This document shows positions 1 through 10,552 of a stretch of 64,000 nt of DNA, one piece after another (position 1 is the first letter of the stretch; every line of letters begins with the position of its first letter). This stretch comes from Xanthomonas melonis (GTDB lineage: Bacteria; Pseudomonadota; Gammaproteobacteria; Xanthomonadales; Xanthomonadaceae). The translations under genes were made by a program, and so were the position numbers. The stretch is taken from positions 248,001 through 312,000 of the forward strand of contig NZ_JAJGQH010000003.1 in the NCBI RefSeq assembly GCF_020783655.1, given 5' to 3'. The notes under the pieces are model-generated. The model was not told the DNA's origin and made no database searches. It saw only the letters and a program-made list of their open reading frames with translations.

Positions 1-890
<890 letters not shown>

Positions 891-1303
891 GCGCGTAGCC
901 AGGGTGCGCAAGGCGCCAGCGACGCCACCGGCTGCGGGCCAAGCCGCATGGCGCGCGCTGCCGGGACATCGCGCGCGGGCGCCTGGCCATCCTGCGTCGA
1001 TGGGGTGAGATGCCTGGCCGTCGTGTGACTGCGGGCCGACCAGGGCCGTGGCCAGCGCACCACGTAGCGGGCGACCGCTGCGGACGGCGCCGTGATGCGG
1101 CATTCGCGCGCGGGGGAATCGGCCCTGTTCTGCCGCACTCCGGTCCGGGGAGCGGTGCGATCGGGCGCAGCCACGGCAATGCCACGATGGCGTGCGCGCT
1201 GGCTCGCGCAATGGGCAGGCCAGGGCGATGACCCGCGCGCATTCACGCGCCTGCGTCGGCGCACCCGCGATAGTGGCGCCAGACTCGTCTCCTGCCTACA
1301 CCC
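891..1303. other. Intergenic region, nothing recognised
   Basis: This 413-bp GC-rich stretch lies between the DAHP synthase stop and the first AsmA-like gene. Frames are open on both strands, but that is the usual effect of high GC. I see no hairpin with a T-tract, no known repeat and no homologous protein segment. It presumably holds the promoter of the AsmA-like pair. Confidence 0.5.
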
Positions 1304-3481
1304 ATGCCCTCTGTTCGCGATCGCTTCCAGCGCTGGCCCCGGCCGTGGCGCATCGCAGTGATCGTGCTGCTGGCGCTGTACGCGCTGTATCTGCTGGCCG
1401 GCAACGTCTTTCTCAACACGCCGTTGTTCGACGCCACCACCAACCGACAGCCGCACAAGTTCAGCATGCAGACCGGTCCGGCACTGACGCTGGTTCCGGG
1501 CCAGGTGATGGCCTGGAACGTGCGCATGCGTGGCCAGGCCAACCGTACGGTGTACGTCTTCCATGCCGATCGGGCGCATGCGCGGATCGCACTGCTGGCC
1601 TTGTTCCGGCGCGAGGTGCGCCTGCCGTGGCTGCACGCGGTCAATGTGAGCGCAGAGGTCGACACTTCCGAGACGCCCATTCCGCCGCCGCCACGTGGCA
1701 ACCGGGGCTGGACGCTGCGCTTCGATGCGATCAGCAGCAACAGCATCCGTAGCGCGCGCCTGGGCAAGCTGCTGATCGCCGGCCACGGCCACGGCACGGT
1801 CGGTTTCCTCAAGCAGCTCAAGGGTGGGCCGTCGGAGCTGTTCCCGTCCGAGGCGGGCTTCAGCGATGCGGTGGTCAGCTACGACGGGGTGCAGGTCTTC
1901 AACGGCGCCCAGGTGGATGCGCAGTTCCAGTTCCCGCGCCACTTTCGCGATCGGGCGCCGGGCCTGCGTAAATTCGAGATCACCCGCGCGCGCCTGCAAA
2001 TCAAGGCCAACACGGCGGCATTGAAGATCGACACCGGCGCGCCGAACGTGGACATCCGCAGCGGGCCGTCGACCGCGCGGGTAGAGGCCGACATCGCCCT
2101 GGCCAACGGCGCCCTGCAGCCGGGGAGCCGTGCGGTGTGGCGGCTGCCGTTGCTGGCCGGCGTCGGCGCGACCGATCGCGGCATGCTGGCCCTGCAACTG
2201 GATGTGGCGCAGGACATTCGCGTGCAGGCCCGGCTGCCGCGCGATGCCGACACCGGCAGCGAGCTGCATGCCGATCTGCGCATCGCCGGGCGCAGCATTC
2301 CCTTCCAGCAGCCGGCGCAGCTGCTGCCGCGCCTGTCCGGCCAGGTGCGCGGGCGCTGGCAATTCGAATCGTTGAACTGGATTGCCGAGCTGTTCGTGCG
2401 CAAGCCGTGGTTCCAGCTCGAAGGTGGCGGTCTGCTCGAGGCCGATCTGCGCCTGGCACAAGGGCGCCTGACCGGCGGCAGCCGCCTGGACATCCCGCGC
2501 GTGGAAGCGGTGGCGCAGGTGTTCGATGCGCGTCTGGCAGGCATCGCCAACGCGCATGGGCGCATCGACGATGCCGCCACGCCGCAGGCGCACCTGGACG
2601 TGCGTATCCCCACCTTCAAGGCCAGCGCGCAGGATGCGCCCGGGCAGGTGTTGCTGGACGGCCGCGATCTGCGGCTGGCCATGCATGGCGATGCCGAACT
2701 GGCGCGCCTGCGCGATACGCTCAAGGCGCAGCTGCGCTTCAGCGATGCGCAGGTGCCCGAGCTCACCGTCTACAACCGCTATCTGCCCGGCAGGAACGTA
2801 CGCCTGCTGGGCGGACGCGGCAGCCTGAGTGGCGACGTCGCGCTCAACGCCTCCGGCGACGTGGGCAGCGGTCACGCACACCTGCGCGGGCAAGGCGCGC
2901 ATCTGGCCCTGGCCGGCGTGCAGATGCGCGGCGATGCCGAACTGCAGGCGCAGCTGCAGCGCGCCGACTTCAAGAACAAGTTCTTCGACCTCAGCGGCAC
3001 GCGCATCCGGCTACGCAACATGCAGGTGGGCGAGGACGCCGCCGATGCCGGCTGGTGGGGCGAACTGCAGGTCGGGGCCGGTACCATCCAGGCCCGTGCG
3101 CCATTCCAGCTGGATGCGCAGGCCGCACTGCGCATGCGCGATGCCGCACCGCTGCTGTCGGTATTTGCCCAGCGCACCGATTACCCGCGTTGGGTGGTAG
3201 GGCTGCTGGATTCCGGCGAACTCGAGGCCACCGGCCGGCTCCGCTGGCGCAAGCAGCAGCTGACGGTGGATGCGCTGCACGCGGAGAACGCACGGCTGTC
3301 GTTGCGCGCGCGGCTGGCGATCCAGGACGAACAGCGCCGCGGCGACCTGTATCTGCGCTGGGGCGTGCTGGGCGCCGGCATCGAGCTGGATGGCAAGCAG
3401 CGCCAATGGCACCTGGCAGGCGCACGCGAATGGTACGAGGCGCGCCCCGGCTTGCTGCCGCCGGTTTCCGGCAGCCAGTGA
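1304..3481 (+). CDS. AsmA-like/TamB-type envelope protein, paralogue 1
   Basis: A 725-aa protein with a short basic N-terminus and one membrane anchor at about residues 16-36, followed by a long periplasmic part rich in alternating beta-strand-like segments and repeated (L)DADLRI-type phrases. This pattern is typical of AsmA/TamB/YdbH proteins, which bridge the inner and outer membranes or influence outer-membrane assembly; assignment to an exact family is an inference. It is clearly paralogous to the next gene. Both share the sequence after the anchor (GN..LNTPL), a KQLxGGPxELFPS motif, and a YNRYLP block followed by LSGD. The start is the ATG at 1304. The exact role is unknown. Confidence 0.7.
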   Translation: MPSVRDRFQRWPRPWRIAVIVLLALYALYLLAGNVFLNTPLFDATTNRQPHKFSMQTGPALTLVPGQVMAWNVRMRGQANRTVYVFHADRAHARIALLALFRREVRLPWLHAVNVSAEVDTSETPIPPPPRGNRGWTLRFDAISSNSIRSARLGKLLIAGHGHGTVGFLKQLKGGPSELFPSEAGFSDAVVSYDGVQVFNGAQVDAQFQFPRHFRDRAPGLRKFEITRARLQIKANTAALKIDTGAPNVDIRSGPSTARVEADIALANGALQPGSRAVWRLPLLAGVGATDRGMLALQLDVAQDIRVQARLPRDADTGSELHADLRIAGRSIPFQQPAQLLPRLSGQVRGRWQFESLNWIAELFVRKPWFQLEGGGLLEADLRLAQGRLTGGSRLDIPRVEAVAQVFDARLAGIANAHGRIDDAATPQAHLDVRIPTFKASAQDAPGQVLLDGRDLRLAMHGDAELARLRDTLKAQLRFSDAQVPELTVYNRYLPGRNVRLLGGRGSLSGDVALNASGDVGSGHAHLRGQGAHLALAGVQMRGDAELQAQLQRADFKNKFFDLSGTRIRLRNMQVGEDAADAGWWGELQVGAGTIQARAPFQLDAQAALRMRDAAPLLSVFAQRTDYPRWVVGLLDSGELEATGRLRWRKQQLTVDALHAENARLSLRARLAIQDEQRRGDLYLRWGVLGAGIELDGKQRQWHLAGAREWYEARPGLLPPVSGSQ

Positions 3482-3862
3482 CCTGACGCGCGCGTTCTCC
3501 GCAGCGCATCGTCGCATCCGTTGCCAGCATCGCAATGGGCTGCGCTGGGCCATGTACAGGCGCGCGCGCTGCGACGATGATCGGTGTGGGCTTGGGCGAT
3601 TGCTCCGCATCGCCGCAGGTCCACGCCGTGCCGCAGCCGGCGCCCCGGGGCTGCGAACGCGATGCGTCGCCGAGGCCGTCCAGGGTGTATCGCGAAGATA
3701 TGCCCGTCTGGCGGCGTGCGCACGACGAGGCCCTCCATCCACGGCATGCGCGCACAGGCGTGTACAGCAGGCGCTGCCGCCACGTGATGATGTGCGCCGC
3801 GATCACGCAAGGCTTGGCACACTGCCTGGCGCCGCGTGCGCGGTGCTCGGGAGCCTGTGATC
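3482..3862. other. Intergenic region between the two AsmA-like paralogues
   Basis: This 381-bp region carries no recognisable gene, terminator or listed repeat. A likely Shine-Dalgarno sequence for the next gene, GGGAG, sits at 3849-3853. Confidence 0.45.
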
Positions 3863-6367
3863 ATGACGATGCCTGTGCACGCCCGTTGGCGTGCGTTGCC
3901 GCGCGCAGTGCGCTGGCCGTTGCTGACGCTGTTGTGGCTGTATGCGAGCTATCTGTTGCTGGGCAATCTGCTGCTCAATACGCCGCTCGGTCCTGCGGTG
4001 GTCAATCGCAAACCGGATGCCTTCGCCATGCACTGGGGGCCCGCGCTCACCTGGTGGCCCGGGCGGTTGATATTGTGGAACGTGAATCTGCAGGGGCGTT
4101 CGAAGCGTCACGATTGGACGGTGAGCGCGCGACGCCTGGGTGGACAGATCCGCATACTGCCGTTGCTGCATCGGCAACTGCATGTGCCGCAGCTTCACGC
4201 CGATGGCGTGCGTGCAGGCCTGCAGCCTGCAGTACCTTCTGCACCGTCCGCCGTGGTGGCGCGCCCAGTGGCGCGTGGCCCTGCCATGGCGAGCGGCGTC
4301 AGCGCTCCGCGTGGCGGTCCTCCGGCCGAAGCAGCGGCTACTCAACGCGGGCCGCAGTCTGCGGTGCCCGAGGGCGCAACGCCAGCGCAGGGGCGTCCAG
4401 CCTCCGCGCCGCTGGCGATGCCGACACGAGCGGCGCCATGGGCACAGACAGAAGCACCGCCGGCAACCACTGCTCCAACGATGCCAGCGCCGACATCGAC
4501 GGCGCTTCCATCTGCAAGCTCCGTTGCAGGCACGCAGACGCCGGCAGAGCCAGGCTGGATCCTGCAATTCGATCGCATCGACGCCGAGCAGGTGCACGCA
4601 CTGGCGCTGCACCGCCTGCACATCGAAGGCGAAGGCCGACTGCAGCTTGGCCTGTTCAAACAGCTTCGCGGTGGGCCGCTGGAGCTGTTTCCCTCGCGCG
4701 CCGTGTTCGAGCGCGCGCGTGTGCGTTGGGGCGACCGCGAGCTGCTGCGTCGCGCACAGCTGCGGCTGCAAGCCGGCATCGCGCGGCATGCGCCCGACGC
4801 CGCGCCTGGGCTCGCGGTCGTGCAGCTGGCCGATGCCTTGCTGTCGGTACACGGCGACACCGCAGCGCTGGATGTCGTGCGCAGCGCACAAGGCCGTCAT
4901 GCGGTTGCGACCGGTCCAGGCAAGGGGCGCGCCGATGGCGAGCTGCGCTGGGCGCGTGGTGCGTTGCAGCCGGGCAGTCGGTTGCAATGGCGTGCCCCGT
5001 TGCACGACAGCACACGCACACCGGCAGCATTGCTGGGCGAGTTGAAGGCGCAGTTGCAGGTCGATGACGACATCCGCCTGACCGTTGCCATGCCCGAGCC
5101 CGCCAATGCCGGGCTGACGCTGGATGCCGACCTGCGTGTGCGCGGGCGTCAGCTGCCGTTGCGCGGGCTGCGTGCGTTGCTGCCGCGTACCAGCGGGCAT
5201 GCGCGGCTGCATTGGCAGCTGGCTTCGTTGAGCTGGATTCCTGCGCTGTTCCCCGATGTCGACTGGCTCACCCTGCAAGGCGACGGGGTAGTGGATGCCG
5301 ACCTGCGCATCGACCGTGGCCAGCTCGGTGCAGGCAGCCGTCTGCAGGTGCCGCATGCGCGTGCGCAAGTCGGTGTGATGGGACATGCGATCGACGGGCA
5401 GGCCAGCGCCGATCTGCGCGTGGACGCCGATGCGGGTGGCCAATTGCTGCCCGCGCTGGCTCTGCAGATGCAGCGGTTCTCGATTGCGCATGCCGATGCG
5501 CCGACTCGCCCGTTCGTGCAGGGCCGCGATCTGCGGCTGGATCTGCAGACGCGTGCCGATGCGCGCAACCTCAGCAGCCTGCGCGATGCCACGCGCGCGC
5601 ATCTGACCTTTGCCGACGCGCGGGTGCCGGACCTGCGTGCCTACAACCGCTATCTGCCACAGCAGCAACTGCGCTTCGACGGCGGTAACGGTGTGCTCAG
5701 TGGCGATCTGCAGATCGAGCCCGGTGGGCGTATCGGCAAGGGCGGCTTGCGCATCGGCGCGCGTGCGGCGCGGCTGCATTTCGCAGGTCTGGCGCTGCGT
5801 GGCGATGTGGACGCGGATCTGCGTCTGCAACGCGGCGACCTGCGCGCGGAAAACTTCCGTCTCGATGCCAGTACCGTGCAGTTGCGCAATGTCGGTTTCA
5901 CCGGGCCCGATGGCCGGCGCCGCGACGGTTGGTGGGCGCGCATCGCATTGGACGACACCCGCATGCATTGGCACCGGCCGGTCGGCGTGGACGGGCGGGT
6001 GCGTCTGCAGGTACGCGATCTGGCGTTCCTGTTGGCGCTGTATGCGCGCGATCGTTCGGTTCCGGACTGGATGCTGCGGATGGTGGATGCCGGCCAGGCA
6101 CAGGCCACCGGCCGTCTCCATTGGCAGGGCGACACCGTTGTCGTGGATCGCCTGCAGGCGCATAACGCACGCTTTCAGGTCGACGCGCGGCTGCGCCTGC
6201 AGGGACGCCGGCGCGATGGCAGCCTGCTCGCACGGTGGGGCGTATTGAGCGCCGCGGTCGGCCTGCGCAACGACGTCGCGCAGTGGCATCTGCTGCGCGC
6301 GGCGCAGTGGTATCAGGCGCAGCCGGATCTGCTTCCGGCGCAGCCATCGCGTAACGCGCAGCCGTGA
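3863..6367 (+). CDS. AsmA-like/TamB-type envelope protein, paralogue 2 with Pro/Ala-rich insert
   Basis: An 834-aa paralogue of the preceding gene with the same layout: basic N-terminus, one membrane anchor, GNLLLNTPLG motif, KQLRGGPLELFPS, YNRYLPQQQ and a closing QWYQAQPDLLP segment that matches EWYEARPGLLP in paralogue 1. The main difference is a low-complexity Ala/Pro/Thr-rich insert of roughly 100 residues between about residues 115 and 230, where paralogue 1 has only a short PIPPPPRG linker. I chose the ATG at 3863 because GGGAG lies 9 bases upstream; an in-frame codon at 3836 is also open. Family assignment is an inference from composition and layout; function is probably in outer-membrane or cell-envelope homeostasis. 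Confidence 0.68.
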   Translation: MTMPVHARWRALPRAVRWPLLTLLWLYASYLLLGNLLLNTPLGPAVVNRKPDAFAMHWGPALTWWPGRLILWNVNLQGRSKRHDWTVSARRLGGQIRILPLLHRQLHVPQLHADGVRAGLQPAVPSAPSAVVARPVARGPAMASGVSAPRGGPPAEAAATQRGPQSAVPEGATPAQGRPASAPLAMPTRAAPWAQTEAPPATTAPTMPAPTSTALPSASSVAGTQTPAEPGWILQFDRIDAEQVHALALHRLHIEGEGRLQLGLFKQLRGGPLELFPSRAVFERARVRWGDRELLRRAQLRLQAGIARHAPDAAPGLAVVQLADALLSVHGDTAALDVVRSAQGRHAVATGPGKGRADGELRWARGALQPGSRLQWRAPLHDSTRTPAALLGELKAQLQVDDDIRLTVAMPEPANAGLTLDADLRVRGRQLPLRGLRALLPRTSGHARLHWQLASLSWIPALFPDVDWLTLQGDGVVDADLRIDRGQLGAGSRLQVPHARAQVGVMGHAIDGQASADLRVDADAGGQLLPALALQMQRFSIAHADAPTRPFVQGRDLRLDLQTRADARNLSSLRDATRAHLTFADARVPDLRAYNRYLPQQQLRFDGGNGVLSGDLQIEPGGRIGKGGLRIGARAARLHFAGLALRGDVDADLRLQRGDLRAENFRLDASTVQLRNVGFTGPDGRRRDGWWARIALDDTRMHWHRPVGVDGRVRLQVRDLAFLLALYARDRSVPDWMLRMVDAGQAQATGRLHWQGDTVVVDRLQAHNARFQVDARLRLQGRRRDGSLLARWGVLSAAVGLRNDVAQWHLLRAAQWYQAQPDLLPAQPSRNAQP

Positions 6368-6379
6368 AGAAACTGCAGT

Positions 6380-6508
6380 TCTGTACCGCCTGGTATTGTT
6401 TTGCAGTGCAGCGTGCAAGTCGCGTTCGGGGCGCGCACTATGCTCCTGCATCCCGACGTGGGGGAGGGAGCAAAGCCCGCTGGCAGTTCGCTGCAAGCGG
6501 GCTTTTTT
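6380..6508 (+). ncRNA. Candidate small RNA ending in an intrinsic terminator
   Basis: The 391-bp gap between the AsmA-like gene and glnE contains no convincing protein gene, but it ends in a strong terminator hairpin preceded by a second potential stem (CTCC at about 6442 with GGAG at about 6465). The layout of stem, short G-rich single strand and terminator resembles a bacterial small RNA. It may equally be just the 3' untranslated region of the AsmA-like transcript. The 5' end given is a guess. Confidence 0.28.
6473..6508 (+). terminator. Rho-independent terminator
   Basis: A 9-bp perfect stem, AAGCCCGCT (6473-6481) with AGCGGGCTT (6496-6504), is followed by a run of T through 6508. It ends transcription from the AsmA-like genes or from an independent small RNA. 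Confidence 0.85.
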
Positions 6509-6758
6509 ATTGCCTGGCGTTCGGCCGTTCATGCATGGGCCGTTCTTCGTGCAGGGGGCACCGTTGTAACTGCACTCTTCATGGCGCGGCATCGCTGGCG
6601 ATGATTCCTGCCGATGCGGGTCAAGTGCGGTTGGATGCGCCGTACAGGGTGCGCTTCCGTTCGCCCATCGCGCACGGCATCGACGATGCGCGCGTCAGCA
6701 GCGCATCCCGCAACGCAACCAGGATGCCGCCAAGTGTCCGGGATGCCAGAATCGGCCC

Positions 6759-9584
6759 ATGTCACTCCCCACTGCATCCGCTTCTCCTGCGCTGGCCGCC
6801 CTCATCGAACGGGCAGTGTCGCGTGTCCGGCAGGCCGTCTCTGCCGTGCAGCCCTGGCCGGGCGACGTACTCGCCAGGCAGCTCGAACGGGTGGCGCTTG
6901 CCAGCGACTTCGCGCTGGAGACGCTGGCGCGCCAACCCGCACTGCTGGCGCATCTGGCGCAGGACGATCCGCCGCCGCTGCCGTTACCGGTGCTGGACCC
7001 GGCGCAGCCGCAGGACTGGCCTGCGCAATTGCGCCGATACCGTGCCGCCGCATCCACCCGGCTGGTATGGCGCGACGTGCTGGGCATGGATCGCGTGGAC
7101 GCGACCCTGGCCGGGGCCACCGCGCTGGCCGAAACCTGTCTGCAGACCGGGCTACAGGCATTGGAGCAGCAGTTTTCCACCCGTCACGGCCAGGTGATCG
7201 CCGCAGACGGCAGCGTGCAGCGGCTGGTGGTGTTCGGGCTGGGCAAACTAGGCGGCGGCGAGCTGAATTTCTCGTCGGATGTGGACCTGGTGTACGCCTA
7301 TCCGCAGGGCGGAACCTCCGATGGACCACGCCCGCTGGCGGCGGAAGAATATTTCGCACGGCTGGGCCAGCAGTTGGCCAAATTGCTGGACGAGACCACC
7401 GCCGATGGCTTCAGTCATCGGGTGGACCTGCGCCTGCGTCCGTTCGGCAGCGCCGGGCGGGTGGCCTTGTCGTTCACCGGCATGGATCAGTATTTCCAGC
7501 GCGAGGGACGCGATTGGGAGCGCTATGCCTGGCTCAAGGCGCGCGCGGTGGCCGGCGACATCGCCGCAGGCGAAGCGTGGCTGGAAACACTGCGACCGTT
7601 CGTCTACCGCCGCTATCTGGATTTCACCGCGTTGGACGGCCTGCGCGAGATGAAGGCAGCCATCACCGCCGAAGTCGCGCGGCACGACCGGCTAGACGAT
7701 ATCAAGCGCGGGCCGGGTGGCATTCGCGAGATCGAATTTCTAGCGCAGGCGTTGCAGTTGATCCGGGGTGGGCGCGAGCCCGCCCTGCGCGAGCGCCGCT
7801 TGCTGCCCGCCCTGCAGGCGCTGGTCGCGGCAGGCCAGGTTGCGCCGGACACGGGCGCGGCACTGGCCGCCGCCTACCGGTTCCTGCGCCGGCTGGAAAA
7901 TCGCCTGCAGATGCTGCGCGACGCGCAGACCCATGCCTTGCCGCACACGGCGCTGGAGCGCGAGCGCATTGCGTTGGGGCTGGGCTTTGCAGACTGGCAG
8001 GCGCTGCTGGCTGCGTTGACGCCCCATCGCACGCAAGTCGCGGCCGAATTCGCCGAATTGCTGGCGCCGCGTGTACGCACCACCGCCCCCGACGCGCTGG
8101 CCGATTACTGGCGTGCCCTGCCCGATGCCGATGCGGCCCCGCTGTTGGGCATCGGCCTGCACGATCCGGGCGCGGCGCACCAGGTGCTGGGCGATTTCGC
8201 GCAGTCCTCCGGGGTGCAGGCCTTGTCCGATACCGCGCGCGCGCGTCTGGATCGGGTGGTGCCAGCGTTGCTGCATGCCGCTGCCCATGCCAGCCAGCCA
8301 GATCCGGCGGTGCGCCGTCTGCTGGGGCTGTTGCAGGCCACCTTGCGCCGCACCAGCTACCTGGCACTGCTGGACGAACAACCCAGTGCGCTCGCGCGCC
8401 TGGTCGATGTGCTGTCCCGCAGCGCGTTGCTGGCCGAGCGTCTGGCGGCCTATCCGTTGCTGCTGGACGAATTGCTCGATACCCGCATCGGGGGAGCACT
8501 TCCTGACCGTGCCACGCTGCACGCCGCCTGCGCCGACATCGTGCACATCGACGATACCGAGGCGGCGTTGCGCGAGCTCAACGAACGCCGGCTGGCCTTG
8601 AGTTTCCGTATCGCGCTGGCCACGCTCGACGGCCGCCAGCAGGCCGTGGAAAGCACCCGCCAGCTGGCCTGGCTGGCCGAAGCGGTGGTGCAGACGGTGC
8701 TGCAGCTCGCGCGCAGGGAATTGGTGGCCGCACACGGGCAGGTGCCCGGCGGCACCTTCGCCATCATCGGCTACGGCAGCCTGGGTGGCTGGGAGCTGGG
8801 CTTCGGTTCGGACCTGGATCTGGTATTCCTCTACGACCACCCGCGCGAGATCGAACACTCCGACGGCAAGCGCCCGCTGGACGCAGGCCGCTGGTTCGCG
8901 CGGCTCGCACAGAAGGTGATGGCGCTGCTGGCCGCCGAAACCGGCGCCGGCCGGCTGTACGACATCGATGTGCGGCTGCGCCCGGACGGTGGCAAGGGCG
9001 CGTTGGTGTCGTCGTTGGCCAGCTACCGCGAGTACCAGCGCGAGCGCGCCTGGACCTGGGAACACCAGGCCCTGGTGCGCGCCCGATCGGTGGCCGGCGA
9101 TGCGCAGTTGTGCGAGGCGTTTGCGCAGGTGCGCCGCGACACGCTGAGCCGCGTGCGCGATGCAGCGCTGCTGCACGAGGACGTGCGCAAGATGCGCGCG
9201 CGCATGCGTGCCGAACTCGATCGCGGCGATGCCGGCCGCATGGATCTCAAGCAAGGGGCCGGTGGCCTGGTCGATCTGGAATTTCTGCTGCAGGCCGGCG
9301 TCTTGCAGCAGGCCGCGCAGCACCCGGCCGTGCTGGAGGTCTGCCAGACGCCGGCCTTGATCGAGGCGCTGGTGCGGGCGCAATGGTTGCCGGCCGATCT
9401 CGCACAGCCGCTGCATGAAGCGCATGCCACGCTGGTGGATGCGGGGCTGGGGTGCACCCTGGATCGACGCCCGCGCCTGATCGCGCCGACGCCGGCCATC
9501 CAGCAGGCACGCCGGCACATCTTCGCTGCAGCGCGTGCGCAGGGACTGGAGTTTCCCGTTGGCAAGGATGCGGCGGCGTTGTAG
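6759..9584 (+). CDS. glnE: Bifunctional glutamine synthetase adenylyltransferase/adenylyl-removing enzyme
   Basis: Adds AMP to, or phosphorolytically removes it from, a tyrosine of glutamine synthetase, under control of the PII protein and glutamine. The 941-aa length matches the family (~946). Both nucleotidyltransferase halves are visible: [18 protein letters not shown] near residue 160 (deadenylylating half) and [18 protein letters not shown] near residue 671 (adenylylating half), each with the metal-binding DxD. Conserved [10 protein letters not shown] and [11 protein letters not shown] segments follow each catalytic core. The start is the ATG at 6759. It stands alone, downstream of a terminator and upstream of an oppositely oriented transporter gene. 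Confidence 0.97.
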   Translation: MSLPTASASPALAALIERAVSRVRQAVSAVQPWPGDVLARQLERVALASDFALETLARQPALLAHLAQDDPPPLPLPVLDPAQPQDWPAQLRRYRAAASTRLVWRDVLGMDRVDATLAGATALAETCLQTGLQALEQQFSTRHGQVIAADGSVQRLVVFGLGKLGGGELNFSSDVDLVYAYPQGGTSDGPRPLAAEEYFARLGQQLAKLLDETTADGFSHRVDLRLRPFGSAGRVALSFTGMDQYFQREGRDWERYAWLKARAVAGDIAAGEAWLETLRPFVYRRYLDFTALDGLREMKAAITAEVARHDRLDDIKRGPGGIREIEFLAQALQLIRGGREPALRERRLLPALQALVAAGQVAPDTGAALAAAYRFLRRLENRLQMLRDAQTHALPHTALERERIALGLGFADWQALLAALTPHRTQVAAEFAELLAPRVRTTAPDALADYWRALPDADAAPLLGIGLHDPGAAHQVLGDFAQSSGVQALSDTARARLDRVVPALLHAAAHASQPDPAVRRLLGLLQATLRRTSYLALLDEQPSALARLVDVLSRSALLAERLAAYPLLLDELLDTRIGGALPDRATLHAACADIVHIDDTEAALRELNERRLALSFRIALATLDGRQQAVESTRQLAWLAEAVVQTVLQLARRELVAAHGQVPGGTFAIIGYGSLGGWELGFGSDLDLVFLYDHPREIEHSDGKRPLDAGRWFARLAQKVMALLAAETGAGRLYDIDVRLRPDGGKGALVSSLASYREYQRERAWTWEHQALVRARSVAGDAQLCEAFAQVRRDTLSRVRDAALLHEDVRKMRARMRAELDRGDAGRMDLKQGAGGLVDLEFLLQAGVLQQAAQHPAVLEVCQTPALIEALVRAQWLPADLAQPLHEAHATLVDAGLGCTLDRRPRLIAPTPAIQQARRHIFAAARAQGLEFPVGKDAAAL

Positions 9585-9610
9585 CTGCGTGGTGGTGGTT
9601 GGAAGCGTTC

Positions 9611-9655
9611 CCCCCATCCGCCCTTCGGGCACCTTCCCCCGCTGGCGGGGGAAGG
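9611..9655 (-). repeat. Interspersed repeat family A, copy 1
   Basis: On the minus strand this reads CCTTCxCCC, a short loop, GGGxGAAGG, then GTGCCCGAAGGGCGGATG. It is a hairpin followed by a conserved tail. Three further copies lie at about 16285, 22800 and 26660. Here it sits in the gap between the convergent glnE and transporter genes. Confidence 0.85.
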
Positions 9656-9692
9656 AATCGGCAACCTCGATGCTGCGCGTTGTGGTTGCCGT

Positions 9693-10250
9693 TCAGGCAA
9701 GGTGGCGTGGTGCGCTTCGCCAGAGGAGTGCGCGGAATGGCCCGAGCAGCAGCACGCCCATGCCCAGCTTCACCGCCAGATCGCCTGCCGCCCAACTCAC
9801 CCATGGCAATGCCGCGCCGGCAAAGGCCACGCTCCAGAAGATCGCCGTATCCAGGGTGGCGCTGCAGGCAGTGGCCACGATCGGCGCGCGCCACCAGCTG
9901 CCGGCGCGCAGCCGGTCGAACACGCTGATGTCGAGCAGCTGCGCCGCGATGAAGGCCGTACACGAAGCGGCCGCGATGCGTGGCGTCGCCAGCCACACCG
10001 ACAACGCCACCGCCAGCGCGAATCCGCACCAGGCCACCGTTCGCGCCGCGCGCGGGCCGAAGCGACGATTGATCAGGTTGCTGATCAGAAAGGCCAGCGG
10101 ATACGAGAACGCACCCCAGGTCAGCCAGGCGTTGATCGGATACCGCACCAGAACGTTGGACAGCAACACCACCGCACCCATCGCCAGCACCGCGCAGGTC
10201 AGAGCGCGGGCGGTGAGCGGTGCGAACGGGGGAGCGGGCATGGTGGGCAT
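9693..10250 (-). CDS. VUT family queuosine-precursor transporter (YhhQ-like)
   Basis: A 185-aa integral membrane protein with about six hydrophobic segments. The pattern NxLVRYPI near the first helix, followed by TWGAFSYPLAFLISNLINRRFG, is the hallmark of the YhhQ/VUT family, which imports the queuosine precursor 7-cyano-7-deazaguanine (preQ0). The SAQLLD-like signature appears as IAAQLLDISVFDRLR. The family average is 200-230 aa, so this is slightly short. The start is the ATG at 10250, with a second in-frame ATG at 10241. It is transcribed towards glnE. Confidence 0.85.
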   Translation of the reverse strand: MPTMPAPPFAPLTARALTCAVLAMGAVVLLSNVLVRYPINAWLTWGAFSYPLAFLISNLINRRFGPRAARTVAWCGFALAVALSVWLATPRIAAASCTAFIAAQLLDISVFDRLRAGSWWRAPIVATACSATLDTAIFWSVAFAGAALPWVSWAAGDLAVKLGMGVLLLGPFRALLWRSAPRHLA

Positions 10251-10552
10251 GGCGACGACCGGCGGGCGAGGCGCCGATTATCCGCATGGCGCCCAGCCCG
10301 GACCAGCCCAACAACCCGCGGAAGGAGCGCACCCAGGCGCGAGAAGCTTTACCCATGACACCCGCCGGTCACGCAGCCATCGAGACCGCCCAGCGCAGCA
10401 ACCTGCTGTAGGAGTGCACCCGGGCGCGACGGGCCTTGCCGATAACACCCGTCGCGCCCGGGTGCGCCTGCAAAACTGGCAAGGACGCTGAAGAGCCGGC
10501 GCACCGTGATCGCAGCGAACAGTGGCCGTGGACTCATCTGGCAACAGCGCAC
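10251..10552. repeat. Intergenic region carrying repeat family B (two copies)
   Basis: This stretch holds two copies of a palindromic repeat. A diverged one lies at about 10327-10365. A near-perfect one at 10408-10470 has arms GTGCACCCGGGCGCGACGGG and CCCGTCGCGCCCGGGTGCGC around a short TTGCCGATAACA spacer, and can form a long hairpin. Related copies lie at about 15177, 19277, 32541, 34197 and 34351. Nothing else is recognised. Confidence 0.85.

Noticed and set aside
3535-5067. 510-codon plus-strand frame overlapping the second AsmA-like gene in another frame
   Set aside because: Arg/Ala/Ser-rich and overlaps the real gene; no start signal.
3803-6592. 929-codon minus-strand frame opposite the second AsmA-like gene
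   Set aside because: Same reason: low-complexity shadow without motifs or a ribosome site.
7740-9632. 630-codon minus-strand frame opposite glnE
   Set aside because: Antisense of glnE; no recognisable protein features.
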